Source of the DNA: Flavonifractor porci
Lineage (GTDB): Bacteria; Bacillota; Clostridia; Oscillospirales; Oscillospiraceae
Length of the DNA: 64,000 nt
Direction of reading: 5' to 3'
NCBI RefSeq assembly: GCF_037572415.1
Contig: NZ_JBBHLB010000007.1
Location: forward strand, 1-64,000
Shown: piece after piece, positions 24,726 through 32,677 of the stretch
Numbering within the stretch: position 1 is the first letter of the stretch
Layout of the letters: the number at the start of each line of letters is the position of its first letter
The notes under the pieces: model-generated
Databases searched by the model: none
Told to the model about the DNA's origin: nothing
The model's input: the letters and a program-made list of their open reading frames with translations, nothing else
Position numbers and translations under genes: made by a program

Positions 24726-25577
24726 TCAGTCCCATTGCTCCGCCCGTCTGGCATAAATCTCGTCTTGGATGCTCAAGATCACCTGATTATAAATGGGCAA
24801 ACTGCTTTCTGTATCCGTAACAGCCTGGGACGGCGGATTGAGCACCGTACCGTTGAAAGCCAGGTAAACCTCCAGCGCCGGGCAGTTGGCCAGAGGCGCC
24901 AGATCCAGGATCTGGTCGTAGGATGCCATCAAACTAATGGCTCGCAGCTCCTTCAGGCCGCCAATGGGACCCAGATCCAGCTGACCCAGGTTGTTGCTAT
25001 ACAGATCCAGGGACTGGAGCGCCGGGGTATTGGACAGGAAGTCCAGGGACGGCAACGCTCCGCCATGGACCGTCAGGGACAGAAGCTGAGGCAAGGGCTG
25101 GTCCAGTTCCAGCACACAAGTCGACTCCGGCTGCATTCCGTTCTGATTCCCCGAGAGATTCAGTTCCAGCAGCTCGGTAAGTTTTCCGGCATTGAGGGAG
25201 ATACTTCCCTCCGACCACAGCATAAGCCGCTGCAGGGCCGCGCACTCCTCCACTGCGCTTAAATCGGCATCTCCAGCAACACGGGCAGAGAGATGGTTCA
25301 GGTTCGACATTCCGGACACAAAGGAGAAGTCAGGCACATTTACATTTTCTCCTGTGATGATCAACTCCCGCAGCTCCGGCAGCTGTCCCAGGGTGTCCAA
25401 CAGGGCCGGATCGGATGACATATAGTAGAGGCTGTTCAATCCAGACAGCTGCTCCAGATCGGCCAGGCTGCTCACCGCCGTGGTTCCGCGCTCCGCCTGG
25501 GTCACCGGCTGGCTCATGTACCCGGTCTCAGTTGCCATGCCGTCATCAAAGATATAGAGGGCGTACAGGTTCTCCAC
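24726..25577 (-). CDS. Leucine-rich-repeat domain, probably the detached C-terminal part of the sigma-factor fusion
   Basis: A 283-residue frame of leucine-rich repeats (LADLEQLSGLNSLYYM, LGQLPELRELIITGENV, ALQSLDLYSNNLGQLDL). It has no signal peptide and no convincing ribosome site at its first ATG. The homologous frame is open upstream to 25662 and reads LAFTDPALEANLRILLDKPEG, which continues naturally from the membrane segment of the gene at 25514-26497. Adding one C in the run at 25658-25660 joins the two frames into one protein of about 590 residues. In that form the repeats would face outside the cell as a sensor. If the shift is real, this part may not be made. Confidence 0.7.
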   Translation of the reverse strand: MENLYALYIFDDGMATETGYMSQPVTQAERGTTAVSSLADLEQLSGLNSLYYMSSDPALLDTLGQLPELRELIITGENVNVPDFSFVSGMSNLNHLSARVAGDADLSAVEECAALQRLMLWSEGSISLNAGKLTELLELNLSGNQNGMQPESTCVLELDQPLPQLLSLTVHGGALPSLDFLSNTPALQSLDLYSNNLGQLDLGPIGGLKELRAISLMASYDQILDLAPLANCPALEVYLAFNGTVLNPPSQAVTDTESSLPIYNQVILSIQDEIYARRAEQWD

Positions 25578-26497
25578 ATCCGCCGGATAAATGGCTCCCT
25601 CCGGTTTGTCCAGCAGTATCCGCAGGTTGGCCTCCAGCGCCGGGTCGGTAAAGGCCAGGGCTTAGGCTGGCTGAAGACCACAACGCCGCCGCCCACCACC
25701 AGAGCGGCTGCCGTCACGCCTGCGATCACCTTGGCTTTCACAGTGGCAAACAGTCCTGTCTTGGCTGCTGCGCCCGCGGCAGTACCGGAACCTGCGGCCG
25801 CGGTGCCGGAACCGGCTGCTGCTGCGACCGCTGCCGTACCGCCCAGAGCGCCAGCAGTCATACCGGCGGTCAACTCCTGAAAATCCTGGAGGAACAGCAG
25901 GCCCAGAGGCGCCAGGGTGTGCAGACGGATACCGTCCCGCTCCTCGGTCTCCAGAATACCATCCCGCAGCTTTTTGCGGGCATAGTTCAGCCTGCTCTTG
26001 ACGGTACCCTCAGAACAGTCCAGCACCTGAGCGATCTGCGCCACGGTAAGCTCGGAATAGTAAAACAGCAGCACGCACTCCTTCTGCTGCTGGGGCAAAG
26101 CCTCAATGATGGAGAGGATGATCTCCCGGTGGGCGCGGTTTTCCAGCGCGGAGGCTGGGATCAGGCCCTCATTCTCCTCGGGCAGCTCGTCCAGAATCGT
26201 ATTGCCGTCCTCATCCTCCGGAAGCTGGGTATAGCGCCCGGACTTACTGAGCACATTGCGGCATTTATTGGCGGTGATCTGAAACATCCACCCCTCAAAG
26301 GCGTTTGGATCGGCCAGATTGGGCAGCGCCCGGAAGGCGGACAGAAAAGCCTCCTGCACGGCGTCCTCCGCGTCCTCGGCACTGCGGGTCATGCGAAAGG
26401 CCAGGTAGTAGACCCGCTTGTACATGGCCTCATAAAGGGCGGTCTGGGCCTCCGGGTCTCCCTGCCGGGCCAGCCGCACCTGCTCGATCAGTTTCAT
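25514..26497 (-). CDS. ECF-type sigma factor with C-terminal membrane segment, frameshifted
   Basis: Residues 1-170 form a sigma-70 ECF factor: region 2 (about 10-80; YYLAFRMTRSAEDAEDAVQE, FEGWMFQITANKCRNVL) and region 4 (about 128-180; LPQQQKECVLLFYYSELTV, GTVKSRLNYARKKLRD). An Ala/Gly-rich linker (about 205-245) leads to a single membrane helix (about 250-270; VIAGVTAAALVVGGGVVVF). After SQPKP the frame turns into Trp/Arg-rich nonsense and the reading frame of the LRR domain is one base off. The intact gene would link a promoter-recognition factor directly to an extracellular LRR sensor. The start has GGAGGAGAGTCC upstream. No separate anti-sigma gene is adjacent. Confidence 0.85.
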   Translation of the reverse strand: MKLIEQVRLARQGDPEAQTALYEAMYKRVYYLAFRMTRSAEDAEDAVQEAFLSAFRALPNLADPNAFEGWMFQITANKCRNVLSKSGRYTQLPEDEDGNTILDELPEENEGLIPASALENRAHREIILSIIEALPQQQKECVLLFYYSELTVAQIAQVLDCSEGTVKSRLNYARKKLRDGILETEERDGIRLHTLAPLGLLFLQDFQELTAGMTAGALGGTAAVAAAAGSGTAAAGSGTAAGAAAKTGLFATVKAKVIAGVTAAALVVGGGVVVFSQPKPWPLPTRRWRPTCGYCWTNRREPFIRRMWRTCTPSISLMTAWQLRPGT

Positions 26498-26572
26498 GGA
26501 CTCTCCTCCCTCGCTGTTCCATCATAACAAAGGGGAAAAAGTCCCGCAACGAAATTTTAAAATTTTTTCAGA

Positions 26573-26610
26573 AAAGTAAAACCTGCCGACAACTCGGCAG
26601 GTCTTACTTT
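26573..26610 (-). terminator. Terminator downstream of the XRE regulator
   Basis: AAAGTAAAACCTGCCGA and TCGGCAGGTCTTACTTT make a nearly perfect stem (one mismatch) with a 4-base loop. On the minus strand it is followed by TTTTCTG. It separates the XRE gene from the sigma-factor gene. Confidence 0.75.
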
Positions 26611-26661
26611 CCGTGAGCGGACCAACTCACACCGCTGCCGGAGCGGAACGGCGAAGGGCGG

Positions 26662-26988
26662 TCAAGGCTTCGGACGTTTCTGTTTCGCGGACAGAAAGTC
26701 CAAATAATCCATCAGACTTTCGCGTTCCGCCTCGGGCAGCCCTTGAAAAGCCTGATTTAATTTACGCAGCTGTTCCACACAGCGCACATCGGAATATCCC
26801 AGCAGGTAGTCGGTGGAGACCCCGAAAAACTGTGCCAGCTTGAGCAGAGTCCCCTCCTCCCGCGGGAAGTGGGCGCCGCTCTCATAAAAGCTGACCATCC
26901 GCGGAGATATGCCGATGATCCCGGCAATGGCTTTTTGTGTCAGGTTCCGCTCCTCCCGCAGCTGTCGCAGCCGTTCTCCAAAGGTCAA
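26662..26988 (-). CDS. XRE-family (HTH_3) transcriptional regulator
   Basis: A 108-residue regulator: helix-turn-helix at about 3-60 (FGERLRQLREERNLTQKAIAGIIG, SPRMVSFYESG), then a short helical tail ending SAKQKRPKP. The start is set at the TTG at 26986-26988, which has GAGGTGA 5 bases upstream and begins L-T-F-G-E-R, the standard family N-terminus; the longer frame to 27156 runs over the divergent promoter and adds an implausible hydrophobic stretch. It is divergent from the stalk-domain gene at 27139, and the palindrome at 27056-27076 is its likely operator. Confidence 0.8.
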   Translation of the reverse strand: MTFGERLRQLREERNLTQKAIAGIIGISPRMVSFYESGAHFPREEGTLLKLAQFFGVSTDYLLGYSDVRCVEQLRKLNQAFQGLPEAERESLMDYLDFLSAKQKRPKP

Positions 26989-27055
26989 GGAACTCACCTC
27001 AGATTCATGATAACGGATAATTTTAACCGTTGCATGAATTGGAACTATTATTACC

Positions 27056-27076
27056 ATTTCTATTGACTTTAGAAAT
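27056..27076. promoter_or_regulatory. Palindromic operator overlapping the -35 box
   Basis: ATTTCTA-TTGACTT-TAGAAAT is a perfect 7-base inverted repeat with a 7-base centre that contains the -35 hexamer of the stalk-gene promoter. Its spacing suits an XRE dimer. Confidence 0.6.
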
Positions 27077-27090
27077 ATTATTACTACAAT
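27063..27090 (+). promoter_or_regulatory. Promoter of the stalk-domain gene
   Basis: TTGACT (27063-27068) and TACAAT (27085-27090) with a 16-base spacer, 48 bases before the ATG, overlapped by the palindrome at 27056-27076. Confidence 0.65.
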
Positions 27091-27138
27091 AGAACATGGC
27101 AAGACAGCCAAGATCATGAAAAACAGGAGGAAACAAAA

Positions 27139-27885
27139 ATGAAAAAGTTCAACCACAACACCATCAAGGGCTTCGGCGCCGGCCTGCTGGCTGCCGCCGT
27201 CATCGCCGGCAGCGGCCTGCCTGCCTACGCCATGTCCGCCTTCAAGCAGATCAACGTCTCCATGGGCGGGATCTCCCTCTATGTGGACGGCAAGCTGCAG
27301 GTGCCCACCGACGTCAACGGCAACGAGGTGGAGCCCCTGATCTACGCCGGTACCACCTACCTGCCCGTCCGTGCCCTCACCGGAATGCTCACCGACAAGC
27401 CGGTGGAGTGGGACCCCAAGACTGAGAGCGTGTATATTGGCCTCAAGCCCGGCGCAGGCAAGGTGGTCCGGGCCGATGAGCTGAAGCCCTATAACGAATC
27501 CTATGCGGTGGCCAGAACTGGGTCAAATGCCCAATTCAAGCTGCTGGGTGAGACCCAGACTCCTTTTAACCTGTATAGAGATGGCGAAACTGTAAAACTG
27601 GATGGGCGGTACACCGAGCTCAACGGGGAATTTGTAGCCAAGCAAGACACCCTGAACAGCGACTATACCGGCACACTGTCCATCTACGCAGTGGATCAGT
27701 ATGGCACCAAAAACCTCATCGACAGCTATGAGCTCAAATCCGGAGATGAACCGGTGTCCGTTCACACCAACATCCGGGGCTGCGATTACCTGTATATTGG
27801 AATCAGTGGTGTGAATAATCATGGGACTCTCATCGATTACGGCTACTTCTACAACGTGACCTTCACGGAGGCCTCCGCGGGCTGA
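27139..27885 (+). CDS. Exported stalk-domain protein (copper amine oxidase N-terminal-like)
   Basis: A 248-residue protein with a signal peptide (KKFNHNTIKGFGAGLLAAAV, ending LPAYA at about 32). Residues 35-105 match the stalk domain also called copper amine oxidase N-terminal-like: ISLYVDGKLQVP, PLIYAGTTYLPVRAL, VEWDPKTESVYIGL. The remaining 140 residues are beta-rich (TPFNLYRDGETVKLDGRY, TLSIYAVDQYGT, YLYIGISGVNN) and look like an NPCBM-type carbohydrate-binding module, but that call is weak. AGGAGG precedes the ATG. It is the first of four exported-protein genes on this strand, divergent from the XRE regulator. Confidence 0.8.
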   Translation: MKKFNHNTIKGFGAGLLAAAVIAGSGLPAYAMSAFKQINVSMGGISLYVDGKLQVPTDVNGNEVEPLIYAGTTYLPVRALTGMLTDKPVEWDPKTESVYIGLKPGAGKVVRADELKPYNESYAVARTGSNAQFKLLGETQTPFNLYRDGETVKLDGRYTELNGEFVAKQDTLNSDYTGTLSIYAVDQYGTKNLIDSYELKSGDEPVSVHTNIRGCDYLYIGISGVNNHGTLIDYGYFYNVTFTEASAG

Positions 27886-27894
27886 CAAAATCCA

Positions 27895-27931
27895 GGGCGG
27901 CAGCCGCCGGATGGTTCCGGCGGCTGCCGCC
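27895..27931 (+). repeat. Strong GC hairpin between stalk and lipoprotein genes
   Basis: GGCGGCAGCCGCCGG and CCGGCGGCTGCCGCC pair perfectly over 15 bases with a 7-base loop. There is no T run after it, so it may be a processing or partial-termination signal rather than a full terminator. Confidence 0.6.
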
Positions 27932-27999
27932 TGCATCAAACATCGAAAGAGGATACCTGCTTGCGCAAATCCTGTGGAGCAGGATGAGGAGGAGAAGCA

Positions 28000-29253
28000 A
28001 TGAAATGTAATCACTGGAAGCTGTGTCTGGCAGGCCTCGCGCTGTGCGCGGCCCTGGCGGGGTGTCACGCTGGTTCTCAGCCTTCCGCCTTAACAGGCAC
28101 AGAGGCAGAACCCACCCCGTCTCCCACCCCTGCGCCGACGCCCTATTGTATGGATGACACCGCCTTCTCCCAGTGCCAGTTCTCCCTGGAGCCGGGACTG
28201 TACACAGAGTCCCAGGTGCTTACCGTCAGCGGGGCGGAGGAGCTGGAGCTCTACTACACCATCAACGGCCTGGACCCGGTGGAGCTGTACGAGATGGAGC
28301 CAAACTATGTGGGCCAGCGTGCCGAAAACGGGGAGATCCCCCTGGAGCGGGGGGTGTCCAACGTCCGGGTCCGTCTGGTGGACCCGGAGACCCATACCAT
28401 CGGCCCGCTGATGGAAGGAACCTACCGGGTGAAGATCCCCTTTGACTCCACCAGCACCCTGGTGGACGAGGATTCCAGCCACGAATACATCATCTATAAA
28501 TATTTCCTCATGCGCCGGAACATCCAGACCGGTGAGAAAGAGACCGTTTATATCCCCAGTGACGGGTCGGTCAATCACCTGAACCTATTTATCAAGTACA
28601 CCACCTGGGCGGAATATGAGGGGGAATACGGCTATACGCAGTACTCCATGATGCCGGAGGCGGCGTGGGAATGGCAGGAGAAGAAGGATCAGATGGTGGA
28701 AGTCACCTGTATCAGCCTGAACCACAGAATGGGTCCCGGCGCATCGGAGACAGTGGCTGTGGATGCGCTCAACGGGACCTTGCAGGAGTGGCAGACTATT
28801 GGTATCCCCACCTCCTCCTACCATGTGGGAAATGGAGCATGGTGTTTGGGGTATGGCCAAGCATACTGGTTTGATGATATGCTCCAGCCGGCGGCCACTG
28901 AAGAGGTTGCCCTCTGGTGTACCCTGCTTACCGACGAGATCGCTATCCGCAATACCGTCAATGAAGATCAAACTCTCTGGACCATCGAGGCCAGAGACCC
29001 TGACGGCGGCAACCAGCGGCTCCTCTGGGAGAGCGACCAGGATGTATTTCTGGATGCCATCATCGCCGATAAGCTGCTGTATCATGTTTGGGAAGAAGAG
29101 GAACCTGTGCATATGGTATATGACCTGACCACCGGAGAGCACCGGGAAAACACCTTTGTGCCCAGAGGCACAGAGCTGCTGGGCTATACCAGCCAGGGTT
29201 ATTATATGGAAGACCGGGAGAACCCGATCCTGTTCGACTATAAGGAACTGTAA
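28000..29253 (+). CDS. Lipoprotein with chitobiase/HEX C-terminal-like module
   Basis: A 417-residue lipoprotein: signal peptide with the lipobox LAGC (Cys about 22), then a proline/threonine linker (PTPSPTPAPTP). Residues about 50-135 resemble the CHB_HEX_C beta-sandwich (SLEPGLYTESQVLTVS, LELYYTINGLDP, VRVRLVDPETHTIGP). The rest, about 280 residues, is beta-rich with Trp and Tyr, includes PDGGNQRLLWESDQDVF, and is unassigned; it may be a propeller-like region. GAGGAGGAG is placed before the ATG. Probably surface-exposed and anchored in the membrane. Confidence 0.75.
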   Translation: MKCNHWKLCLAGLALCAALAGCHAGSQPSALTGTEAEPTPSPTPAPTPYCMDDTAFSQCQFSLEPGLYTESQVLTVSGAEELELYYTINGLDPVELYEMEPNYVGQRAENGEIPLERGVSNVRVRLVDPETHTIGPLMEGTYRVKIPFDSTSTLVDEDSSHEYIIYKYFLMRRNIQTGEKETVYIPSDGSVNHLNLFIKYTTWAEYEGEYGYTQYSMMPEAAWEWQEKKDQMVEVTCISLNHRMGPGASETVAVDALNGTLQEWQTIGIPTSSYHVGNGAWCLGYGQAYWFDDMLQPAATEEVALWCTLLTDEIAIRNTVNEDQTLWTIEARDPDGGNQRLLWESDQDVFLDAIIADKLLYHVWEEEEPVHMVYDLTTGEHRENTFVPRGTELLGYTSQGYYMEDRENPILFDYKEL

Positions 29254-29281
29254 CATCAGCTTTTAGAAGGGAATGAGTCTT

Positions 29282-30742
29282 ATGAGAGGAAAACAAGGTT
29301 TGACTGTCCGGATGGGCAGTCTGTGCCTGTGCGGCTTACTTTACCTGAGCCTGCTGCCTGGCGCGGCCCAGGCCTACACCATGGAGCCTGACGGCTTTAC
29401 CATCACCCCCAACCAGGAGACCCTGGACTTCTGGACTCAGCACAAATATCTTCTGAACGACCGGGGAATCTATGAGGTGTCCGCCGACGGCTGGAACTTC
29501 TGTGCGGAATTCCACGACGGCCTGCTGCGGGTCAACGACAGCATCAGTCCTCCCGACGGATATACTGGCTACTGGACCAACTATGTGGACAAAAACGGCA
29601 ATCTCCACGACCTGAACCGGGGCCGCTATGCGGATATGTACTCCTTCTCCGGCGGTTATGCCGCCGTCATCGGCGACGATGGCGGGGTGTACTCCGGTCT
29701 GGGCTATGTCAACACCAAGGGTAATAAGGTGGTCTCTCCCCACGGAGACTATACCTGGCTGGAGGTGGGCAGCAGCACCACCATCCGTTATGCCGGCAGC
29801 TTTATCAACGGCAGGGCCCTCGTCCTGCGGAAGCCGGAGGTGCCCTCCTTTGGCTTTGGTACCGACGCCTATCGGGATACCACCACCTACAATCCCAATG
29901 CGCCTGAGCGCTGGTATGGCTTTGAATACGCCTACATCGACCCCAACGGGAAGCTGCTCACCGGCTGGACCCTGATCCAGGACTGGGAAAAAGTGACCAA
30001 GCTGCCCCTGTACGACCAGGACGGCGTATGGATCGGCCACCGGGAGCACGGCAACAGCGTCAGCGATCCCCACAAGCCCGGCAGCGGAGGCCAGACCGGA
30101 CAGCCGGAACAGCCGGAGCAGCCCTTTGTTCCTGAGTTCCATGCGCCGGCTCTGCCGGAGTACAACAAAAATGCCCCCAGCCTCTTTGCCTCCACTGCCA
30201 AAATTACGGGCGTGAATGTGGGTATGGCGGCCTATGGCGGCATGGACGTTACCGTGACCAACCCCACCGATGTGACCGACGCCGGTGTGGTGGCTCTGGT
30301 GGCATTCAGTCAGGAGGGCAGTCAGGGAGAAGCCGGCGTGTTCTTCCTCCCCTACGAGGTGCCCGCAGGGAGCAGCAAGACCTACACCATTTCCACCCCC
30401 GGCATCGTTCACCAGGGGATCTTTAACGGAGTCTGGGAGAGCAGCGGCCTGCCTGAGCTGATGGAGCGGTATGTGGACGCCGCCATCGTCACCTTCAGCG
30501 ATGACGCCGACCTTCACGCATTTTATAACACCATTCCCTACGAGCAGTACTGGTATCCCAGGGGTTCTACCGGAGAATTCCAGCCCGTATGCGATGGCCC
30601 TGCCGGTACGGCATGGCTGGCGGATGTGATGGGCTTCCAGCGTACCGGAAACTATCTGTCCATGATCGATTACTATCCCCCGGGCCATGAGCTGCAGGGC
30701 ATCCCCGCCGACACAGTGGACCACAGCGTCTGTGAACGATGA
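29282..30742 (+). CDS. Exported WG-repeat-like protein
   Basis: A 486-residue secreted protein with a signal peptide (TVRMGSLCLCGLLYLSLLPG, cut near AQAY). Residues 40-230 contain WG-like repeats typical of beta-propeller-like secreted proteins (FCAEFHDGLLRVNDS, YVDKNGNLHDLNRG, MYSFSGGYAAVIGDD, LGYVNTKGNKVVSPHGDY). A proline/glutamine linker (GQTGQPEQPEQP) leads to a C-terminal domain with a beta pattern (GMDVTVTNPTDVTDAGVVALVAF). The ATG at 29282 is chosen because AAGGGA then lies 9 bases upstream, while ATG 29273 leaves only 2 bases. It follows the lipoprotein gene. Confidence 0.75.
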   Translation: MRGKQGLTVRMGSLCLCGLLYLSLLPGAAQAYTMEPDGFTITPNQETLDFWTQHKYLLNDRGIYEVSADGWNFCAEFHDGLLRVNDSISPPDGYTGYWTNYVDKNGNLHDLNRGRYADMYSFSGGYAAVIGDDGGVYSGLGYVNTKGNKVVSPHGDYTWLEVGSSTTIRYAGSFINGRALVLRKPEVPSFGFGTDAYRDTTTYNPNAPERWYGFEYAYIDPNGKLLTGWTLIQDWEKVTKLPLYDQDGVWIGHREHGNSVSDPHKPGSGGQTGQPEQPEQPFVPEFHAPALPEYNKNAPSLFASTAKITGVNVGMAAYGGMDVTVTNPTDVTDAGVVALVAFSQEGSQGEAGVFFLPYEVPAGSSKTYTISTPGIVHQGIFNGVWESSGLPELMERYVDAAIVTFSDDADLHAFYNTIPYEQYWYPRGSTGEFQPVCDGPAGTAWLADVMGFQRTGNYLSMIDYYPPGHELQGIPADTVDHSVCER

Positions 30743-30758
30743 GAAAAGGAGTATGACC

Positions 30759-31454
30759 ATGAAACATTTCACTGTATTCAAGCGTATAACTTGTACTGTT
30801 CTGGCCGCTGCGGTGCTGATCCTGCCTGCCTTCGCCTGGAAGGTGGACAAGCAGGACATGACTCAGGTAGAGGTGGAGGTCGAACAGGGCGTCACCATCG
30901 GCCCCAGCGATTGGGCCAAGTCCGAGGTGGCGAAGGCCGCCGAGGCCGGGCTGATTCCCCAGTTCACCGGCAACCCCTCCTATCAGGATCAGATCACCCG
31001 GGAGCAGTTTGCTCAGCTGGCGGTGCAGCTGGTTGAGGTCATTCAGAAGGAAGAACTGCCCGCCGCCCCCGAGGGTACCTTTTCCGACAGCAACAGTCTG
31101 GCCATCCGCAAGGCCAGCCAGGCGGGTATCGTCACCGGCACCGGCGGCGACAAGTTTGCCCCCACCCTCACCACCAACCGGGAGCAGATCGCCACCATGC
31201 TCTACCGGGCCGTGGGCACCATTGAAACCGCCACCGGCACGGACCTGGCCCCCAAGGCGGGCTCTATTGCGGGCTACACCGATCGGAGCAGCGTCTCCCT
31301 CTGGGCGACGGAGGGCGTGGGCGCCCTGGCCGCCAACGGCATTATGAAGGGTACCTCCAGCGTTACCCTCTCCCCCCAGGACTCCTGCTCCGTGGAGCAG
31401 GCCATTCTGCTGAGCTGGCGGATCTACAGCCAGTATGGCGCTCAGGCCGGTTGA
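30759..31454 (+). CDS. SLH-domain exported protein (small)
   Basis: A 231-residue secreted protein with a signal peptide (FKRITCTVLAAAVLILPAFA). Three SLH modules follow almost to the end: about 45-100 (DWAKSEVAKAAEAGLIPQF, ITREQFAQLAV), about 105-165 (TFSDSNSLAIRKASQAGIV, TTNREQIATMLY) and about 170-230 (GYTDRSSVSLWATEGVGAL, CSVEQAILLSWRIY). It is therefore mostly a wall anchor; perhaps it bridges partners or displays little else. ATG 30759 gives 7 bases after AGGAG; ATG 30753 is too close. Confidence 0.8.
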   Translation: MKHFTVFKRITCTVLAAAVLILPAFAWKVDKQDMTQVEVEVEQGVTIGPSDWAKSEVAKAAEAGLIPQFTGNPSYQDQITREQFAQLAVQLVEVIQKEELPAAPEGTFSDSNSLAIRKASQAGIVTGTGGDKFAPTLTTNREQIATMLYRAVGTIETATGTDLAPKAGSIAGYTDRSSVSLWATEGVGALAANGIMKGTSSVTLSPQDSCSVEQAILLSWRIYSQYGAQAG

Positions 31455-31471
31455 TCTCACACAACAAACAG

Positions 31472-31507
31472 TGCCCCCCACGCCCGGTCAAACCGGGCGC
31501 GGGGGGC
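31472..31507 (+). terminator. Strong hairpin closing the exported-protein operon
   Basis: GCCCCCCACGCCCGGT and ACCGGGCGCGGGGGGC pair with one mismatch. The T run is weak, but the stem lies between convergent genes (SLH gene and RidA). Confidence 0.65.
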
Positions 31508-31524
31508 GCTTCATCTCTCCATAT

Positions 31525-31908
31525 TCAGCACTTGACGGCAATCACCGCGATCTCGATCTTGCAGGCGTCCGCCAGGCCCACGTTGCCGTAGCACAGCCGG
31601 GCAGGCATCCGCTTGGGGGCAAAGTGACGCACATACTCTGCGTTCATCTCGTCCCGCTCGGCAAAATCCCGCAGCAGCACGTCGATCCGCACCACATGGT
31701 CCATATCGGAACCGTAGCGCTTGAGCAGCTGCTCCAGATTGTTCAGCACCTGACGAGTCTCAAAGGTGATATCACCGCAGGCCAGCTCCTGGGTCTCCAG
31801 ATCTTCGGACACCAGGCCGGATAGGAAGAGATACTTCCCGTCCACCACTACCAGGTCGGAATAGGGGGCCTCCTGATCATCTGTAAAGCGAATGTAGGTA
31901 TTGTCCAT
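31525..31908 (-). CDS. RidA/YjgF-family enamine/imine deaminase
   Basis: A 127-residue cytoplasmic trimeric protein of the Rid family. It has YSDLVVVDGKYLFLSGLV at the start, ETRQVLNNLEQLLKRYGSDMDHVVRIDVLLRD in the middle and MPARLCYGNVGLADACKIEIAVIAV at the end. The Arg just before LCYGNVG is in the position of the conserved Rid arginine. It hydrolyses reactive enamines from PLP enzymes such as ammonia-lyases; diaminopropionate ammonia-lyase in this window is a plausible source. The start is MDNTYI (31906-31908). Confidence 0.85.
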   Translation of the reverse strand: MDNTYIRFTDDQEAPYSDLVVVDGKYLFLSGLVSEDLETQELACGDITFETRQVLNNLEQLLKRYGSDMDHVVRIDVLLRDFAERDEMNAEYVRHFAPKRMPARLCYGNVGLADACKIEIAVIAVKC

Positions 31909-32022
31909 AAAATCCACTTCATCCTTTCCATGGTTTGGCCTGTGGAGTGAGGACAGGCCTGCTTTCAACTCATTATCCCACAGATCCCATCTAAACGCAA
32001 CGGTGCTCTTGGCCGTTTCAGC

Positions 32023-32367
32023 TTACTTCGACTTACTGATGGAGGTGATCACCGGCACAGCGCCGTCCACCCCCAACTCGCCGGTGTAGGTGATCTCCAC
32101 CGAGTCTCCCTCGGCAAAGCCATCGGCACTGACCCCCTTGCCGAAGTCCATGACCTGGTACTCACCATCGCCGGTGAGGAGCACCAGATAGTCACCCATC
32201 CGGTTGATGACGCCGCTCACCTTCTTCTCCTCGGCTTTTTCCGTGGACTGGGGCTGACCGGAGCCGCTGTCCTCCGTCTTCCCGCCGCCCATCCTGCCGC
32301 AGGCGGTCAGGGCGAGCATTACCATCACCAGGGTAAGTACCAGGCAGATTTTCTGTTTCATCATCAT
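32023..32367 (-). CDS. Small lipoprotein
   Basis: A 114-residue exported protein with the lipobox LTAC (Cys about 23) after a short hydrophobic start (KICLVLTLVMVMLALTAC). A glycine/serine/glutamine-rich linker follows, then a compact beta-like domain (VSGVINRMGDYLVLLTGDGEYQVMDF and a VEITYTGELGVDG end) that looks like an OB-fold-type module. No family recognised. Three ATGs (32367, 32364 and 32361) are close; the exact start does not affect the signal. Confidence 0.6.
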   Translation of the reverse strand: MMMKQKICLVLTLVMVMLALTACGRMGGGKTEDSGSGQPQSTEKAEEKKVSGVINRMGDYLVLLTGDGEYQVMDFGKGVSADGFAEGDSVEITYTGELGVDGAVPVITSISKSK

Positions 32368-32677
32368 GTTCCTTTCTTTGCTTCTGTAGCAGATTTGTCT
32401 GCCCCTGGGCGGAGTGGCCGCCCGGGCTTCGATGGTTAGACTCCTATCCAGGCCGGAAAGTTGTCACAGTTCAGCAAAAAAAGGTTTCCTTTATGATCTT
32501 TAAGGTTTCGTTCAGTTTCAAGACAGAATTGCCCACAAAAGGGTAGACTCCACCACGTCACCCGCTCCTTTCCTGTGCGGCGGGACAGAGGCCGTCCCAC
32601 CGGTTTACAAGCATATTACCCCATTAGGCCCTGTACGTCACGCGGGCGATCCTGACTGACGGGATTTGATTCAGGCC
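32368..32677. other. Intergenic stretch without a supported gene
   Basis: 310 bases between the lipoprotein and lactate dehydrogenase genes, both minus strand. A modest hairpin (GGTGGGAC / GTCCCGCC, about 32577-32602) lies downstream of the dehydrogenase. No promoter or open frame with a ribosome site was clear. Confidence 0.4.

Noticed and set aside
24726..25577. LRR gene as an independent gene
   Set aside because: No signal peptide or ribosome site; the homologous frame extends upstream into the sigma-factor gene, so a split fusion is more likely.
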